The notes under the pieces were generated by a model. It searched no databases. It was not told the origin of the DNA and saw nothing but the letters and a program-made list of their open reading frames with translations. The translations under genes and the position numbers were made by a program. A stretch of 64,000 bases of DNA from Poteriospumella lacustris. Lineage: Eukaryota > Sar > Chrysophyceae > Chromulinales > Dinobryaceae. The number at the start of each line of letters is the position of its first letter. The stretch's first letter is position 1. The stretch lies in NCBI GenBank assembly GCA_008000375.1, contig SMOI01000044.1:1-64000 (forward strand). Direction: 5' to 3'. This document shows, piece by piece, positions 11,117-21,933 of this stretch.

Positions 11117-12943
11117 ATGAGTGAATATCAACGGGTATTCCATGGAGCGAAGATGGTTATGGACCACGCTGTCCAGCGAATGTCACCAGAATTACGTCGT
11201 CGTATTGAGCGCAATCTGACTCACACTGCTGATTTGTTATCAGTATTACAAGATATCAGCCGATCGGTAGCAGCTAATGCGAGAAGAGTGGATGACATAC
11301 CGACAAGTTCTTCTTCTGGTCAACCAACCAACGATGCTACAGCTGCACCTGTCGATTCTTCTCCATCTCCTTCCGCTCCTATGTCATCAGTCACAAACAC
11401 ACATTCTTCTACGACTTATCAATCGCCAATGTTCGAAGCAGCGAGAATGTCAGGCACAGTATCTGCGCCGACTTTTGTGAAACCGCAACCCGAACCCGAT
11501 CTGATAGGATTCAGTATCATCAAGGATGAGGAAGGTGGAACATCACCATCTTCCTCAACTCAACCCAATTCTTCTGATTCTGCAAACAAAGAGAAGCTAA
11601 TGAGAGAGCGAGCGGTGCCGGCCTCCCAAATTGGGCGAATGATGGGCTTTGGCTCGTTAGCCGTACGCATGGCATTCGGAGAAGTCGTCGATCGTGCTTC
11701 TCATGCAATGTCTGGCAATGCCGGTCCGCGAGTTTTATCGGATGAGAATGCCGAGCGGTTGGCGGAATCTTTGTGTCGTATGCGTGGAGCCGCTTTGAAG
11801 CTTGGCCAGATGTTGTCGCTGCAAGACGAATCATCGCTTCCTCCGTCGCTTACGAAGGCGCTAGAGAGAGTAAAGCAATCCGCGGACTACATGCCAAAAA
11901 AGCAACTTGATGCGCAGCTAAGAGCACAACTTGGCAATGAGTGGGAGAGCCGCTTTTTGGAATTCGACCAAGTTCCCATTGCAGCAGCATCCATTGGCCA
12001 AGTTCATCGTGCAAAGCTACTTGATGGAACGGATGTGGCAGTCAAAATTCAGTATCCTGGCGTTGCCGATTCCATTGACAGCGACTTACAGAATTTGAAG
12101 ACGTTGGTGCGGGTGACAAATCTTCTGCCTCCGGGGCTGTTCATCGATAACATCATTAAAGTGGCGTCCGAAGAGTTGTCGGAGGAATGTGACTATCTTC
12201 GCGAGGCACAGAGTCAGCGCCGTTATCGTGATCTCGTTCTAGCCGATCCTGTTTTACGCAAACATGTGAACGTGCCGGAGGTTTATTTGGAGTTGTGTAC
12301 GTCTCGTGTGTTGGTGAGTCGATTGGTTCCAGGTCATCCGATCGACAAGGCCAGTCAATACTCACAAGCGACAAGAAATGCTATTGCCCGCACCGCTTTG
12401 ATTATTGCCATCAGAGAACTCTTTGACTGGCGGTTTGTTCAATCGGATCCCAATTTCGCGAACTTTTTGTACGATCATCCATCAAAGACTGTGCACATGA
12501 TTGATTTCGGGGCCGCACGTGAATATTCACAAGAGTTCGTCGATGGTTACATGGAGTTGGTTTGGGCAGCAGCAAATAAAGATCGAGAAAAGATTATTCA
12601 AGTCTCTCGGCAATTAGGTTTCCTTACTGGTGATGAGTCTGCGTCGTTTTTGGATGCGCATGTGGATGCCGGTTTAGTTGTGGGCGAACCTTTCCTGAAA
12701 TCGAATCCAACTTTTGATTTCCCAAATTCCAACATGACTGGACGTATCGCACGCCACGGAAGTACATTCATGGAACATCGTTTGACGCCTCCCCCAAATG
12801 AGGTGTATTCTCTTCACCGCAAGTTGGCCGGAGCGTTTTACTTGTCCATTCGATTGAAAGCGAACATTCCTTGCCGTGACATTTTGGAGGAGGCGTACCA
12901 TCGACACCAAAAAGAAAAGCAAAGTCGCAATCGATCCTTGTAA
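11117..12943 (+). CDS. COQ8: COQ8/ADCK (UbiB-family) atypical kinase
   Basis: Single exon of 608 residues from the ATG at 11117. UbiB-family hallmarks are all present: the KxGQ motif (ALKLGQMLSLQDES, near residue 227), the Ala-rich nucleotide loop (AAASIGQVH, near 287), VAVKIQYPG with the catalytic Lys, the ExD region SEECDYLREA, QSDPNFANFL near 443 and the metal-binding IDFGAAR near 462. Family members sit on the matrix face of the mitochondrial inner membrane and support the ubiquinone biosynthesis complex. Residues 65-180 form a Ser/Pro-rich low-complexity insert before the conserved part. No clear membrane helix is seen ahead of the KxGQ domain. Confidence 0.9.
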   Translation: MSEYQRVFHGAKMVMDHAVQRMSPELRRRIERNLTHTADLLSVLQDISRSVAANARRVDDIPTSSSSGQPTNDATAAPVDSSPSPSAPMSSVTNTHSSTTYQSPMFEAARMSGTVSAPTFVKPQPEPDLIGFSIIKDEEGGTSPSSSTQPNSSDSANKEKLMRERAVPASQIGRMMGFGSLAVRMAFGEVVDRASHAMSGNAGPRVLSDENAERLAESLCRMRGAALKLGQMLSLQDESSLPPSLTKALERVKQSADYMPKKQLDAQLRAQLGNEWESRFLEFDQVPIAAASIGQVHRAKLLDGTDVAVKIQYPGVADSIDSDLQNLKTLVRVTNLLPPGLFIDNIIKVASEELSEECDYLREAQSQRRYRDLVLADPVLRKHVNVPEVYLELCTSRVLVSRLVPGHPIDKASQYSQATRNAIARTALIIAIRELFDWRFVQSDPNFANFLYDHPSKTVHMIDFGAAREYSQEFVDGYMELVWAAANKDREKIIQVSRQLGFLTGDESASFLDAHVDAGLVVGEPFLKSNPTFDFPNSNMTGRIARHGSTFMEHRLTPPPNEVYSLHRKLAGAFYLSIRLKANIPCRDILEEAYHRHQKEKQSRNRSL

Positions 12944-13151
12944 CAATATCAATAGCTGCAACGGATAAAGTCATGTTTGCTAAAGCGGTATTTATATACG
13001 TAGGCGTGGCCGGTGTGTCATGATGACGGCGACGATCTGCCGGTGTCAACAACCAGCAGCCACCGACGGAAGTGTTCCCAACAAACTAACAAACGACATC
13101 AAAAGCTCAAAAGTCAATAGCTATATGCCCCCTTAATCCTGCGAAGATGAT

Positions 13152-14989
13152 ATGAGGAATCGTGATATGAGGTTTATTTGGAGCTTTATTGGGCTTTTAT
13201 TGTCCAGTGTATTGTCACAAGCTGGAAAATTGTTTTTTGTGGGACGACCGAATACCGATACGATTCATCGATTCTTCGATTCATCTCCTTTTTCTTCTGA
13301 AGAATCGATTATTGCAGTGACCGAGTTGCCTCGTCGAGAGGTAGAGGGCGAGGATCTTCCTTTCGCGAACATTACCGTGGTTCGATTGGGAAAGGATGGC
13401 AGCAAAACGTATGAAGTCATTGATCGATCGCTTGCATGGAGTGGACAACTTGGTGCACAAGTCCAAATGGCTCGCGACAAAGTATTCTATAACGTTCTCG
13501 CATTCGATGATCAGCATTGTCAACGGAAATCCGACTTCCTATTCGTTCGGGGCCAGGGCCGATCCAGTTTGTGCCATAGATCTCTCCGAATACATGGCCG
13601 GGTGTATGATTTACGAACCAACCTGACGACGTACTTGCCTTGTCCACTATATCACGTCTCCAAAAATGGACGATTCACATCATCTGTCAATCTGTGGCGC
13701 ATTCAGAGTTCTCAAAAGGGGTATGGCATTGATTGGATGGGCCAGCCGTCTTCAACATTTCTTGCATTACACGATGAAGGAATTCTCGTCAACGATGTTC
13801 AGTCACAAAGATGTTTCGCACCCTTCTCCATTCGTGAAATAGCAGAACACTTAGGTATCAACTACACGACTAACGCCCAACGAATAGTAGGGTTTCACAC
13901 GAAATGGTCCCACGACAGTCGTCTGTTGATGTTCGTTTTGCGGACTCTGGAGAACCCAGTGTCCAAGTCGTCTTCGCATGTTCGTGTTCAGCACTTATTG
14001 GTTTTGGATATGAAGAACGAACATCACGATAGCAAGAGTGCCAGAATCAAGTATGTTCTATCATGGGCTTCGAAGCCATTCATTCCCATCACAACGGCAA
14101 ATGAAGGCATCCGCACACGGATTGTGCAAATTCTGGATGGAAATCATCCGAATTGGAAGCCAAACAGTCATTGCATTACGCTGAATTTGCGTTTACCTCC
14201 CAGCTTATCGATGGGACATCAGGCAAAGCCTGATCCGCGACCGTCCACCTCTTCAACGTGGACTTGGACACAGATAGCATCGTCGTTGTTTTCTTGGCTT
14301 TCACGTTGGACCACCGAAGGACCTTCAGTTAACGTCGATCGTGCTCATTGGTACACTGTGGCGATAGATGTGGATATAGTGCCCAAACAACTACCACTAC
14401 TTCATCAACAATTTCAATTGAACAAGATGTCCGAATCATCCGCTACCGACGAGAATATGGCGGTTCGCCTTGATATTGTGGCCCCTATTGGACTGGGTCA
14501 TCCGTCGTTTTCTCCTGATGGACGTTATATCGTAACGGACACATATCCAAAGGAAACTGTTTACGTTCGAAATATGTACTCGCATTTGTGGACGAACGAC
14601 TCTACTGGAATACGGCTCCCAACCGTAGACTCTGCCGTTTCAACGGTTCCCCTTCTATTGTTTCCACAGACGGGGACTCTTTTTCCTGATCAACAATGCC
14701 AAGTGAGAAAACTATTGGTAAGTGTGCGCTGTGTAATCACTCTCCTGGGTGTCGCTGTTGCTGACTATTTTTGGACTCTTTGTAGGATGTCCCTGCGGCT
14801 TTCAGATCCGAGGCAAGTGAGAGCATGTCGCTACTCTTCTCTCGCGGCGGAAGTCGTCGTGCTGAGCATTCGTGGAGATGTGATCTGCATCCCTCCTGGA
14901 GTGACTCGGGACGTTGGCTGGTGTTTAATGCGCTCAATGCTACTTCCACTTTCCGCCAGGTGGCTATTCTAAGCGTCGATCATCCGTAG
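13152..14989 (+). CDS. Secreted TolB-like beta-propeller protein
   Basis: Exons 13152-14717 and 14786-14989 (68-base intron) give 589 residues. A signal peptide is clear (RFIWSFIGLLLSSVLSQA). The body has repeated propeller-strand motifs (HTKWSHDSRLLMFVLRT, HPSFSPDGRYIVTDTYP and, in exon 2, HPSWSDSGRWLVFNAL) typical of TolB/PD40-type repeats found in oligogalacturonate-lyase-like and other extracellular proteins. Several N-glycosylation sites occur (NIT, NLT, NYT, NDS). The second exon restores the last propeller blade, which supports the intron. Catalytic function is unknown; a carbohydrate-related extracellular or lumenal role is only suggested by the fold. Confidence 0.7.
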
Positions 14990-15339
14990 CAGTTTAATCT
15001 TGAGTCAGTCGCGACATATCTGCTGTTCATCACCTTTTCCAGCTACACCGGAGGATTTACGTTCCTTATACCGGGACAATTTCGATTTTGGCGAACTACG
15101 ACTGCAATGCAACGATGGTAACCAGCGCGAATGGCTAAGACTGTCAAGACTTCGACGGCCCTATAATTGTCAGCAGTGCGCTCGTCACCTTCATCTGTCT
15201 TCACATTTCACTTCGTGGTAGAGACGCTCGAATTGAAGGGGCTCAGCTTTGTGACAACACAATCTATAAACTACCTTACGTAAAGAATGATGCTTACAGT
15301 TCCACACACCATAGGTGGAGTTCTACTGTCATCATCATC
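14990..15339. other. Intergenic, nothing recognised
   Basis: 3' region of the propeller gene before the inverted repeat begins. A short open frame at 15000-15221 has no support. Confidence 0.4.
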
Positions 15340-15545
15340 ATCGTGGTGCCAACGTGCCGACCCTCCTCTCGACCACGGTTTTAAGACCCACTGCTGCTGC
15401 TGTCACCTTCCATGACTCTTATAGACGTAGCACAGTCTGTCAGCAGCCGTCTCGTTGTCTTATCATCGCAAAGGTCCTTTCCGTGTATGTTTTCGCCAAC
15501 AATAGCCCATCAATCAATCACTTAAGTATTGCTAATCTGGTACGA

Positions 15546-16353
15546 ATGTCGCTCTTTCCAACATTTTTGGCCCCATTCACGAAGCTTTCTCGGGCGGTGA
15601 AGCAAAGGGGATGGAAGGGAACCATCACCCAATTGTATGTGGTATGTATCCGAACACTGGCCTACCTCGTTGCGATTCTCGTTCATGTTCCGACGACCAA
15701 TGCTCTAGATTGGTGATCTGAAGTTCGGAGAATTGAAAGGAACCGATCGCCACGGCAACAACTATTACGAGGTAAATCGCTATGGACATATTCGCATTAT
15801 CTTTTCAACCGTCTTCTTGACTAGCGGTCCGTGATGTTGTAGAATGTTGAATTGCCTTATGGACAACATCGATGGGTGGAGTACTCAAACATTCACAACC
15901 CAGACTCCTCTCAAATCCCTCCTGAGTAAGCTCGCCCGCCCATCACTTATCATATATCATCCCATGACTAACTGTTTTGCAACTAACTTATGCAGATGGC
16001 ACGGTTGGATGCACCACACTTTCGATGAAGTTCCATCATCCACCGTTTCGTTGGATAACCAATACGGAAAAACATCTGTTGTGGCTGATGCGCTGTACAA
16101 CACCCACCTGGGAAAAGTGGACAACTCTGAGCACATCAAATACGAACAGCACAACTTATCACAATATCGACATCGCGGTTACAATGTTGGCTCCCTGATG
16201 ACCGAAGCGGGCGAGCCTGAACCTTACTACAAGCAACCAGGTCACCCTCTATCGCAAAACGAAGGCGGTCGCTTCCAAGAGAAGAAGTATGTGACGGAAG
16301 GGAACGTGAAGACGATCGAGTTTTCTCGTCGTCCTCGCGTCAACAAGAAATGA
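15546..16353 (+). CDS. NDUFA12: NADH dehydrogenase subunit NDUFA12 (B17.2), copy 1
   Basis: Four exons (15546-15641, 15709-15771, 15843-15925, 15996-16353) give 199 residues. The conserved core is GDLKFGELKGTDRHGNNYYE, then QHRWVEYSN, then IPPEWHGWMHHTFDEVP, the signature of NDUFA12, a peripheral-arm accessory subunit of mitochondrial complex I that anchors the Q-module/N-module interface. The C-terminus carries the usual Y..G......R..Y.PW-like tail in variant form (YKQPGHPLSQNEGGRFQEKK). The start ATG lies directly upstream of a basic, helix-forming mitochondrial-type leader. Introns are 67-71 bases. An identical gene lies inverted 530 bases downstream. Confidence 0.9.
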
Positions 16354-16880
16354 TCGCCTGGCTTATCTGCGATTGGATGACATCGGGACTGTTGGCAGGT
16401 GTAGGGAAGTGAATCGTACAGTCCTACCGCGCCTGTCGTGTAATCGTTAAGTGTCTCATTTATTTGTCTGTGCTTTTACTCTTGTATCTTATGTTTGTGA
16501 ATGGACACCAAACTCAAACAATACCGCATTTGATAACTTAAAATAAAATAGGAGCCAAACCATTGCATGGTAGGGAAGGAGTTTGATAGTTCGATCTTTC
16601 CCAAGGAAAAAATGAAAGTCAACATCATTTTCATGATAACCTTATATTCAGGCCTTCATGATTGCAATGATCCAGAACATCTATTCACTACAATATGTAC
16701 AAAAGTTCCAGTTCATCAGCATCAGCACGGTTTGAAGAAGAGATCGTTCAGACAAGTAAAGCACAGAATAAATTAAATTACTCAACAATTACACGACAGT
16801 CCAAACCCAGGACTACTCGTTTGACTTCCCTACACCTGCCAACAGTCCCGATGTCATCCAATCGCAGATAAGCCAGGCGA
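16354..16880. other. Spacer between convergent NDUFA12 copies
   Basis: The first and last 55-60 bases are the inner ends of the inverted repeat. The middle 410 bases are unique, AT-rich, with AATAAA-like sites suitable for both 3' ends. No gene is seen. Confidence 0.6.
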
Positions 16881-17688
16881 TCATTTCTTGTTGACGCGAG
16901 GACGACGAGAAAACTCGATCGTCTTCACGTTCCCTTCCGTCACATACTTCTTCTCTTGGAAGCGACCGCCTTCGTTTTGCGATAGAGGGTGACCTGGTTG
17001 CTTGTAGTAAGGTTCAGGCTCGCCCGCTTCGGTCATCAGGGAGCCAACATTGTAACCGCGATGTCGATATTGTGATAAGTTGTGCTGTTCGTATTTGATG
17101 TGCTCAGAGTTGTCCACTTTTCCCAGGTGGGTGTTGTACAGCGCATCAGCCACAACAGATGTTTTTCCGTATTGGTTATCCAACGAAACGGTGGATGATG
17201 GAACTTCATCGAAAGTGTGGTGCATCCAACCGTGCCATCTGCATAAGTTAGTTGCAAAACAGTTAGTCATGGGATGATATATGATAAGTGATGGGCGGGC
17301 GAGCTTACTCAGGAGGGATTTGAGAGGAGTCTGGGTTGTGAATGTTTGAGTACTCCACCCATCGATGTTGTCCATAAGGCAATTCAACATTCTACAACAT
17401 CACGGACCGCTAGTCAAGAAGACGGTTGAAAAGATAATGCGAATATGTCCATAGCGATTTACCTCGTAATAGTTGTTGCCGTGGCGATCGGTTCCTTTCA
17501 ATTCTCCGAACTTCAGATCACCAATCTAGAGCATTGGTCGTCGGAACATGAACGAGAATCGCAACGAGGTAGGCCAGTGTTCGGATACATACCACATACA
17601 ATTGGGTGATGGTTCCCTTCCATCCCCTTTGCTTCACCGCCCGAGAAAGCTTCGTGAATGGGGCCAAAAATGTTGGAAAGAGCGACAT
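16881..17688 (-). CDS. NDUFA12: NADH dehydrogenase subunit NDUFA12 (B17.2), copy 2
   Basis: Mirror copy of the gene at 15546-16353. Exons on the minus strand are 17593-17688, 17463-17525, 17309-17391 and 16881-17238. The 199-residue product is the same as that of copy 1, with no break, so both could be expressed. The promoter segments differ by indels, so regulation may differ. It diverges from the calcyphosine-like gene, with 311 bases between the two starts. Confidence 0.9.
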
Positions 17689-17999
17689 TCGTACCAGATT
17701 AGCAATACTTAAGTGATTGATGGGCTATTGTTGGCAAAAAAAAAACATACATGGAAAGGACCTTTGCGATGATAAGACAACGAGACGGCTGCTGATAGAC
17801 TGTGTGCTACATCTATAAGAGCCACTGCTGCTGCTGTGGTCTTAAAACCGTGGTCGAGAGTCGAGAGGAGGGTCGGCATCACGATGACGACGACGGTATA
17901 ACCGTTTTTTCGTTTGTTTGGAAAGTGATCGCCCTGCGGGGATATTCACAATTTTATCACCCATAAAACTTGCACCTTTTCGTCTATTGAAGGAAAAGA
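17689..17999. promoter_or_regulatory. Shared divergent upstream region
   Basis: 311 bases between NDUFA12 copy 2 (minus) and the EF-hand gene (plus). The proximal 200 bases are the diverged end of the inverted repeat. Confidence 0.4.
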
Positions 18000-19909
18000 A
18001 TGGGAGACTTCCGAAGGACTAAGAGTAATTGGATGCGACCTTCTCTAAATCCTATGGGTCCTAATCGAGGGTCGAGTGGGACACAATCTGGATCTGGACG
18101 TATTCGTTCCCCCTGGGATCAAGATAGTGCTGAGGTTATTGATGATTTCTATCGCAACTTAGAGGCAGTCAACACTGAAGTGACCCATCCTTGGGACGTC
18201 ACTGAAACTGATTTGGAAGCACTTGAGAGACAAAAAGCAGCCGCTGCTGGCTACAAGTTCAATTCGTTGTTCGAAGCCCCGGAGATGTCTGAAGAGCGAA
18301 AGCGTCAGCTGGAAGAGTATAAAATCAACCCTCCTTTTAATTGTGGGTATAACGAACGGGAAGAAACGAAGCGTCCTCCGCGGCGACAAGATCCTCATAA
18401 AAACCCCAAAACGAAAGAACCATGGGCCTGGGGTGCGGAACCTGGTGAACCAGTGCACCGGAAAATTTTCCCAAAGCCATCCACGGCACTTTGGGAGGCA
18501 CCTCGTGGTGATCAATCAGGCAATCAGAAGAAGGAGATGGTATCATCGGGCGATCCTGTTTTGGACAGCTTACGGGCTCAGCTATTTGCTCACGGCGCGT
18601 CAGGAATCCAAGGACTTTCCCGCAAATTCCGCATAATGGACGATGACGGCAGTGGAACACTAAACCTGAATGAGCTCCGCAAGGGATTAAAGGAAAGCGG
18701 GCTGGTCGAACTGTCTGAACGAGCTATTGGGCATCTCTTTCGATACTTCGGTATGTGTTTTTGCTCTTGGTCTGTCAGCAGTTCATCTTATGCTCACCGT
18801 TTACGATGTACAGATAAAGATGATACGGGAACAATAACATATGACGAGTTTCTGGTGGGCATTCGTGTAAGTTCTTTGTGCATCCATAGTGGTGGTGAAA
18901 TCAAAATGACTCATCGCTGGTTCTATAGGGGGTCATGAACGAGCGTCGGAAAAAGATGGTCGAGTTGGCGTTTAGAGTTCTTGATACTGATGCTTCCGGT
19001 GTCGTAGATCTCAACGATGTGAAGACCACGTACGATGTTCGAAGTCATCCGGACGTTATGGCGGGTCGCTTGACACCTGAAGAGGCATTGCAGGATTTCC
19101 TCGATACGTTTCGGGCAGCTGGAAAGAGAGGACGCCGGAATCAATCGGTGGGAATTACCTTCGAAGACTTTTGCGACTATTATTCGAATCTCTCGGCCTC
19201 TATCGACAGCGATGACTACTTTGAACTGATGATTCGCAATGCGTGGCACATCTCGGGAGGTTCTGGTTGGTGTGAAAACACGACCAATCGCCGGTTACTA
19301 GTGACCCATGCGGATGGTCGTCAAAGTGTTCAAGAAATTCAGAATGATATTGGTATCCGAGCCAAGGATACTGATAAGATGATGGCAAAGCTGAGCGCCC
19401 AGGGAATCAAAGACGTCAAGAATATCAATTTGACGGGCATTGAAGACATGAAACATCAAATCGAGAATCCTGAGTACCGTGCTGCCTTGCAAAAGCAACT
19501 GGACGAAGAAAATCGTCTTCAATGGCTTCAAGAACAACAGTCCGCGCCATCGTCCAAAGCACCTGCTATCGACACCCGATCATCGCCTCGTTCAGCTCCA
19601 GTCGCTCCAGTGAACCAGCGAGCTGTTAGCGGCGGCGAGGGGCAATTGTCACGTGGAATTGCAGACGCTCGAATTGATGGCGGCAATAGAGGTACGATAC
19701 CTGTTCCATCCGCCATGCAAACCCGACCAAGTACGAGTGGTACCAACGTTGCTGGAGGTAGAGCCGGTGGCGCATCATCCATGAGCAGTTTGGCGACTTT
19801 CGCCGCGGCTGGTGTTGCGCAAGGCCAGCAATCAAATGGACTGGCGGGTGGTTCACGTGGTGGTATAGCTCCTCCGGTTTCTTTGGCGCGAATAATTTCT
19901 GGCCGATGA
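18000..19909 (+). CDS. Calcyphosine-like EF-hand protein
   Basis: Exons 18000-18750, 18814-18866 and 18929-19909 give 594 residues. EF-hand loops are visible: DDDGSGTLNLNE near residue 214, DKDDTGTITYDE near 250 and DTDASGVVDLND near 285, followed by GITFEDFCDYYSNLSASIDS and DDYFELMIRNAW, which is the calcyphosine (CAPS/CAPSL) signature. Calcyphosine-type proteins bind calcium and are common in ciliated or flagellated cells. The first 190 residues (Arg/Pro-rich, with WDQDSAEVIDDFYRNLE) and the last 160 (Ala/Gly/Ser-rich) are extensions not found in the short animal proteins. The exon junctions fall within the EF-hand pairs. A flagellar location is inferred. Confidence 0.8.
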
Positions 19910-20572
19910 AGGATGTCGATTTGTCATTGTACATAGTAACTTTTATAATAATTCTCTCAACAAACTAATTGTCTGTAATAGTAAGCGCCATGGTATCGAC
20001 AACGAATAGTTAGCGAGCTATACAAGCGAACAGAACTGGACAAGAGCTACAGTTCATTCAAGCAGCAGACACAAGGGACCGAAAGCATTCACCATCATCA
20101 TCCCCAAGGGTTCTTCACCTTATCCTCAGACACGAGGAAGACCAATAGCGCAGTGGGGCATATCTTCCCGACGCATAGCGATCAGCGACCGCATAAAACG
20201 ACCAACATGGCAGCAAGCGCCAATGTGGCGTGGTCATACATGGATCAGGAATGCAGCATTTCTTCACAGAAGTTGAACATCAAGTGCGACAGAATCAAAA
20301 GCTATCGAAATTCGTTGACAGACCACAACTGTTCATGAGGGCGACCTGAAAGAAAGCGATAGGAATGTTAATCATCAGCTCAACATAAGAATATAGGAGG
20401 GAAACACACAACAATGAAGGCGAGCTCGGAGAGTAAATACTCAACAACTATGAGCGGCAGCGGTGATAAACACCAACCGCTCCAGAATCTGACCCTTAGA
20501 TGTCATGATTTTGTACTATATCGTCATCGCTCAAACCTTCAACTTTCTCACACGTCCAAACACTCACCTTTT
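19910..20572. other. Intergenic (tail-to-tail), nothing recognised
   Basis: 663 bases between the EF-hand gene and the Pkr1 stop codon. A donor-like GTGAGT just past the Pkr1 stop on the minus strand hints at a 3'-UTR intron. Short frames on the plus strand have no support. Confidence 0.4.
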
Positions 20573-20884
20573 TCAATCAACCTTCGCAAGTGTTTTCTTG
20601 TTGGATGTTGTGGTGGAGGGCGCGGAATTCGTCTCAATAGCCACACCCGACTCTTGCGCACTCTTCACTTTTTGATATTCCATGGCGAACCAATTGACAG
20701 AGACAAAGAGTCCAATTGAAAGAAAAGAAAGCATGAAGATGTGAATCGCTCCAATTTCGATGTAAACCGCGATGGAGATGATCAAAATGAAGAGGACAAT
20801 CAACGACACATTGATGACTGGAACCAACTTCAGCGACGATCCTGGAACCAGAATCAAATCGATGAGAAACTGCGCGATGGACAT
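20573..20884 (-). CDS. PKR1: Pkr1-family V-ATPase assembly factor
   Basis: Short single-exon gene of 103 residues. It starts with an amphipathic helix containing ILVPGSS (the family's W/I-x-P-G-[ST]-S motif), followed by two membrane segments (about residues 22-46 and 51-68, ending VNWFAMEYQKVK) and a polar Lys-rich tail. This matches the length and layout of yeast Pkr1, an ER membrane protein needed for assembly of the V-ATPase Vo sector. The start at 20884 is preferred over upstream codons because it begins exactly at the family domain. It diverges from the ABITRAM-like gene 272 bases away. Confidence 0.75.
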   Translation of the reverse strand: MSIAQFLIDLILVPGSSLKLVPVINVSLIVLFILIISIAVYIEIGAIHIFMLSFLSIGLFVSVNWFAMEYQKVKSAQESGVAIETNSAPSTTTSNKKTLAKVD

Positions 20885-21156
20885 ATTTGCGCAGCTATGA
20901 CGACAGAGACAGGTACCCCTATTCAGTTGTGAGTTGTGACGACGATTTCGTCGACGATGTGGAGAGAGAAAAAAAAGACCCACGTGTGGCGGTGGTCTGG
21001 GTGGCGAGGGGCTTGTGGTTTGTGTGGCTCTGTGGTTCAGAACCCGTTTCATTTTTCGCAGCTGCTGGTGGGTGGCAACAATACATATGCCAGCCGGTTG
21101 TTATGATATCATCTCACATATGTACGTATTGTTTTTGACGACCGACAAGTGTTGCA

Positions 21157-21933
21157 ATGAGTGAATCAGAGGGAGGGAAAAGAAAGTTGGAGGAAATAGT
21201 TGATCAACCTGACGAAGGAAACAAACGGCAAGCCGTTTCCGTCAAGAAACCTCGTCTACTTCTCACTGAGATTGCAGTCGATGGTCTAGAAATCAAGTCA
21301 TTTGATAGAAATCAGTACACGAAGCAACAAAAGCGGTTTAAGTACAAGCTTACCCTTCCAGAGCCCATTGACAATGTATGCCCCAATCCCAGTCGCCTGT
21401 TCTTGGATGCGTGGGTCATGGACAATAATTTGTCTATTTTGATGGTCCCATCCCCTTTAGTTGATGTTGTTTCAGTGGAAACTGTTCAAGAACGATTTAA
21501 GTTCAAAGCAGTCAAATCCAAACCAACGAAAACAAAGGTTAAGAAGGGCGTGAAATTGGTTGACGCTCGTGACGTTTTGGCGGAAGTTACTTGCCAAAGT
21601 TCTGGCGAAGATCCCAAATTTTATCACTTGCTGTCTCCGATTCAAGGAAAGCAATTAGAAATCAACAGTCGACTCTTGGTATCACCCCAGCTTTTATCTT
21701 CTCATCCTCACGCCGATGGGTTCGTTGCAGTTTTATCATCGGTGGTTCCAGACATTATTGGTCGCTGTGGACCTTCGATTCTTACTCTCGAGTCTGAAGC
21801 TAGTATAAGTCAGCTCTGCTTTCAATGGATTCGCGGATCTTGCCCGAAGGGTGTTGACTGTAAATATATTCATCCCTCTGGAACTACCGCCCAGACCATC
21901 AGTGCCGATATCAACAACGACATCGTGATATGA
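21157..21933 (+). CDS. ABITRAM/Simiate-like protein with CCCH zinc finger
   Basis: Single exon, 258 residues. Residues about 70-195 resemble ABITRAM (FAM206A/Simiate): C.....R..., a basic K-rich turn, EVTCQSSGEDPKFY, QLEINSRLLVSPQLLSSHP and GFVAVLSSV, in the same order and spacing as the animal protein (there G.L.EVN...L..P..L...P..EGYIAV). ABITRAM is a small actin-binding, transcription-linked protein. Downstream, C-x7-C-x5-C-x3-H (CFQWIRGSCPKGVDCKYIH, near residue 227) is a CCCH zinc finger of the RNA-binding type, which animal ABITRAM lacks. The N-terminal 45 residues are basic (KRK, KKPR) and could hold a nuclear signal. Confidence 0.6.
   Translation: MSESEGGKRKLEEIVDQPDEGNKRQAVSVKKPRLLLTEIAVDGLEIKSFDRNQYTKQQKRFKYKLTLPEPIDNVCPNPSRLFLDAWVMDNNLSILMVPSPLVDVVSVETVQERFKFKAVKSKPTKTKVKKGVKLVDARDVLAEVTCQSSGEDPKFYHLLSPIQGKQLEINSRLLVSPQLLSSHPHADGFVAVLSSVVPDIIGRCGPSILTLESEASISQLCFQWIRGSCPKGVDCKYIHPSGTTAQTISADINNDIVI

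Larger units (their letters stand above)
15340..17895. repeat. Inverted repeat carrying two NDUFA12 genes
   Basis: The left arm, about 15340-16412, and right arm, about 16822-17895, are reverse complements (left position plus right position equals 33234 through the coding part). The four coding exons and the introns I compared match with no difference seen. The outer 150-200 bases, upstream of each start codon, contain indels and substitutions, including an A-run near 17740 and a small duplication near 17857. The spacer, about 16413-16821, is unique and has no gene. Genes point towards each other. Confidence 0.9.

Noticed and set aside
16567-16776. Small frame of 69 residues in the NDUFA12 spacer
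   Set aside because: No start context, no family likeness, and it lies where both 3' untranslated regions must end.
15340-17895. Inverted repeat as a transposon with long terminal repeats
   Set aside because: The arms contain a complete housekeeping gene with introns, no transposase and no target duplication was seen.
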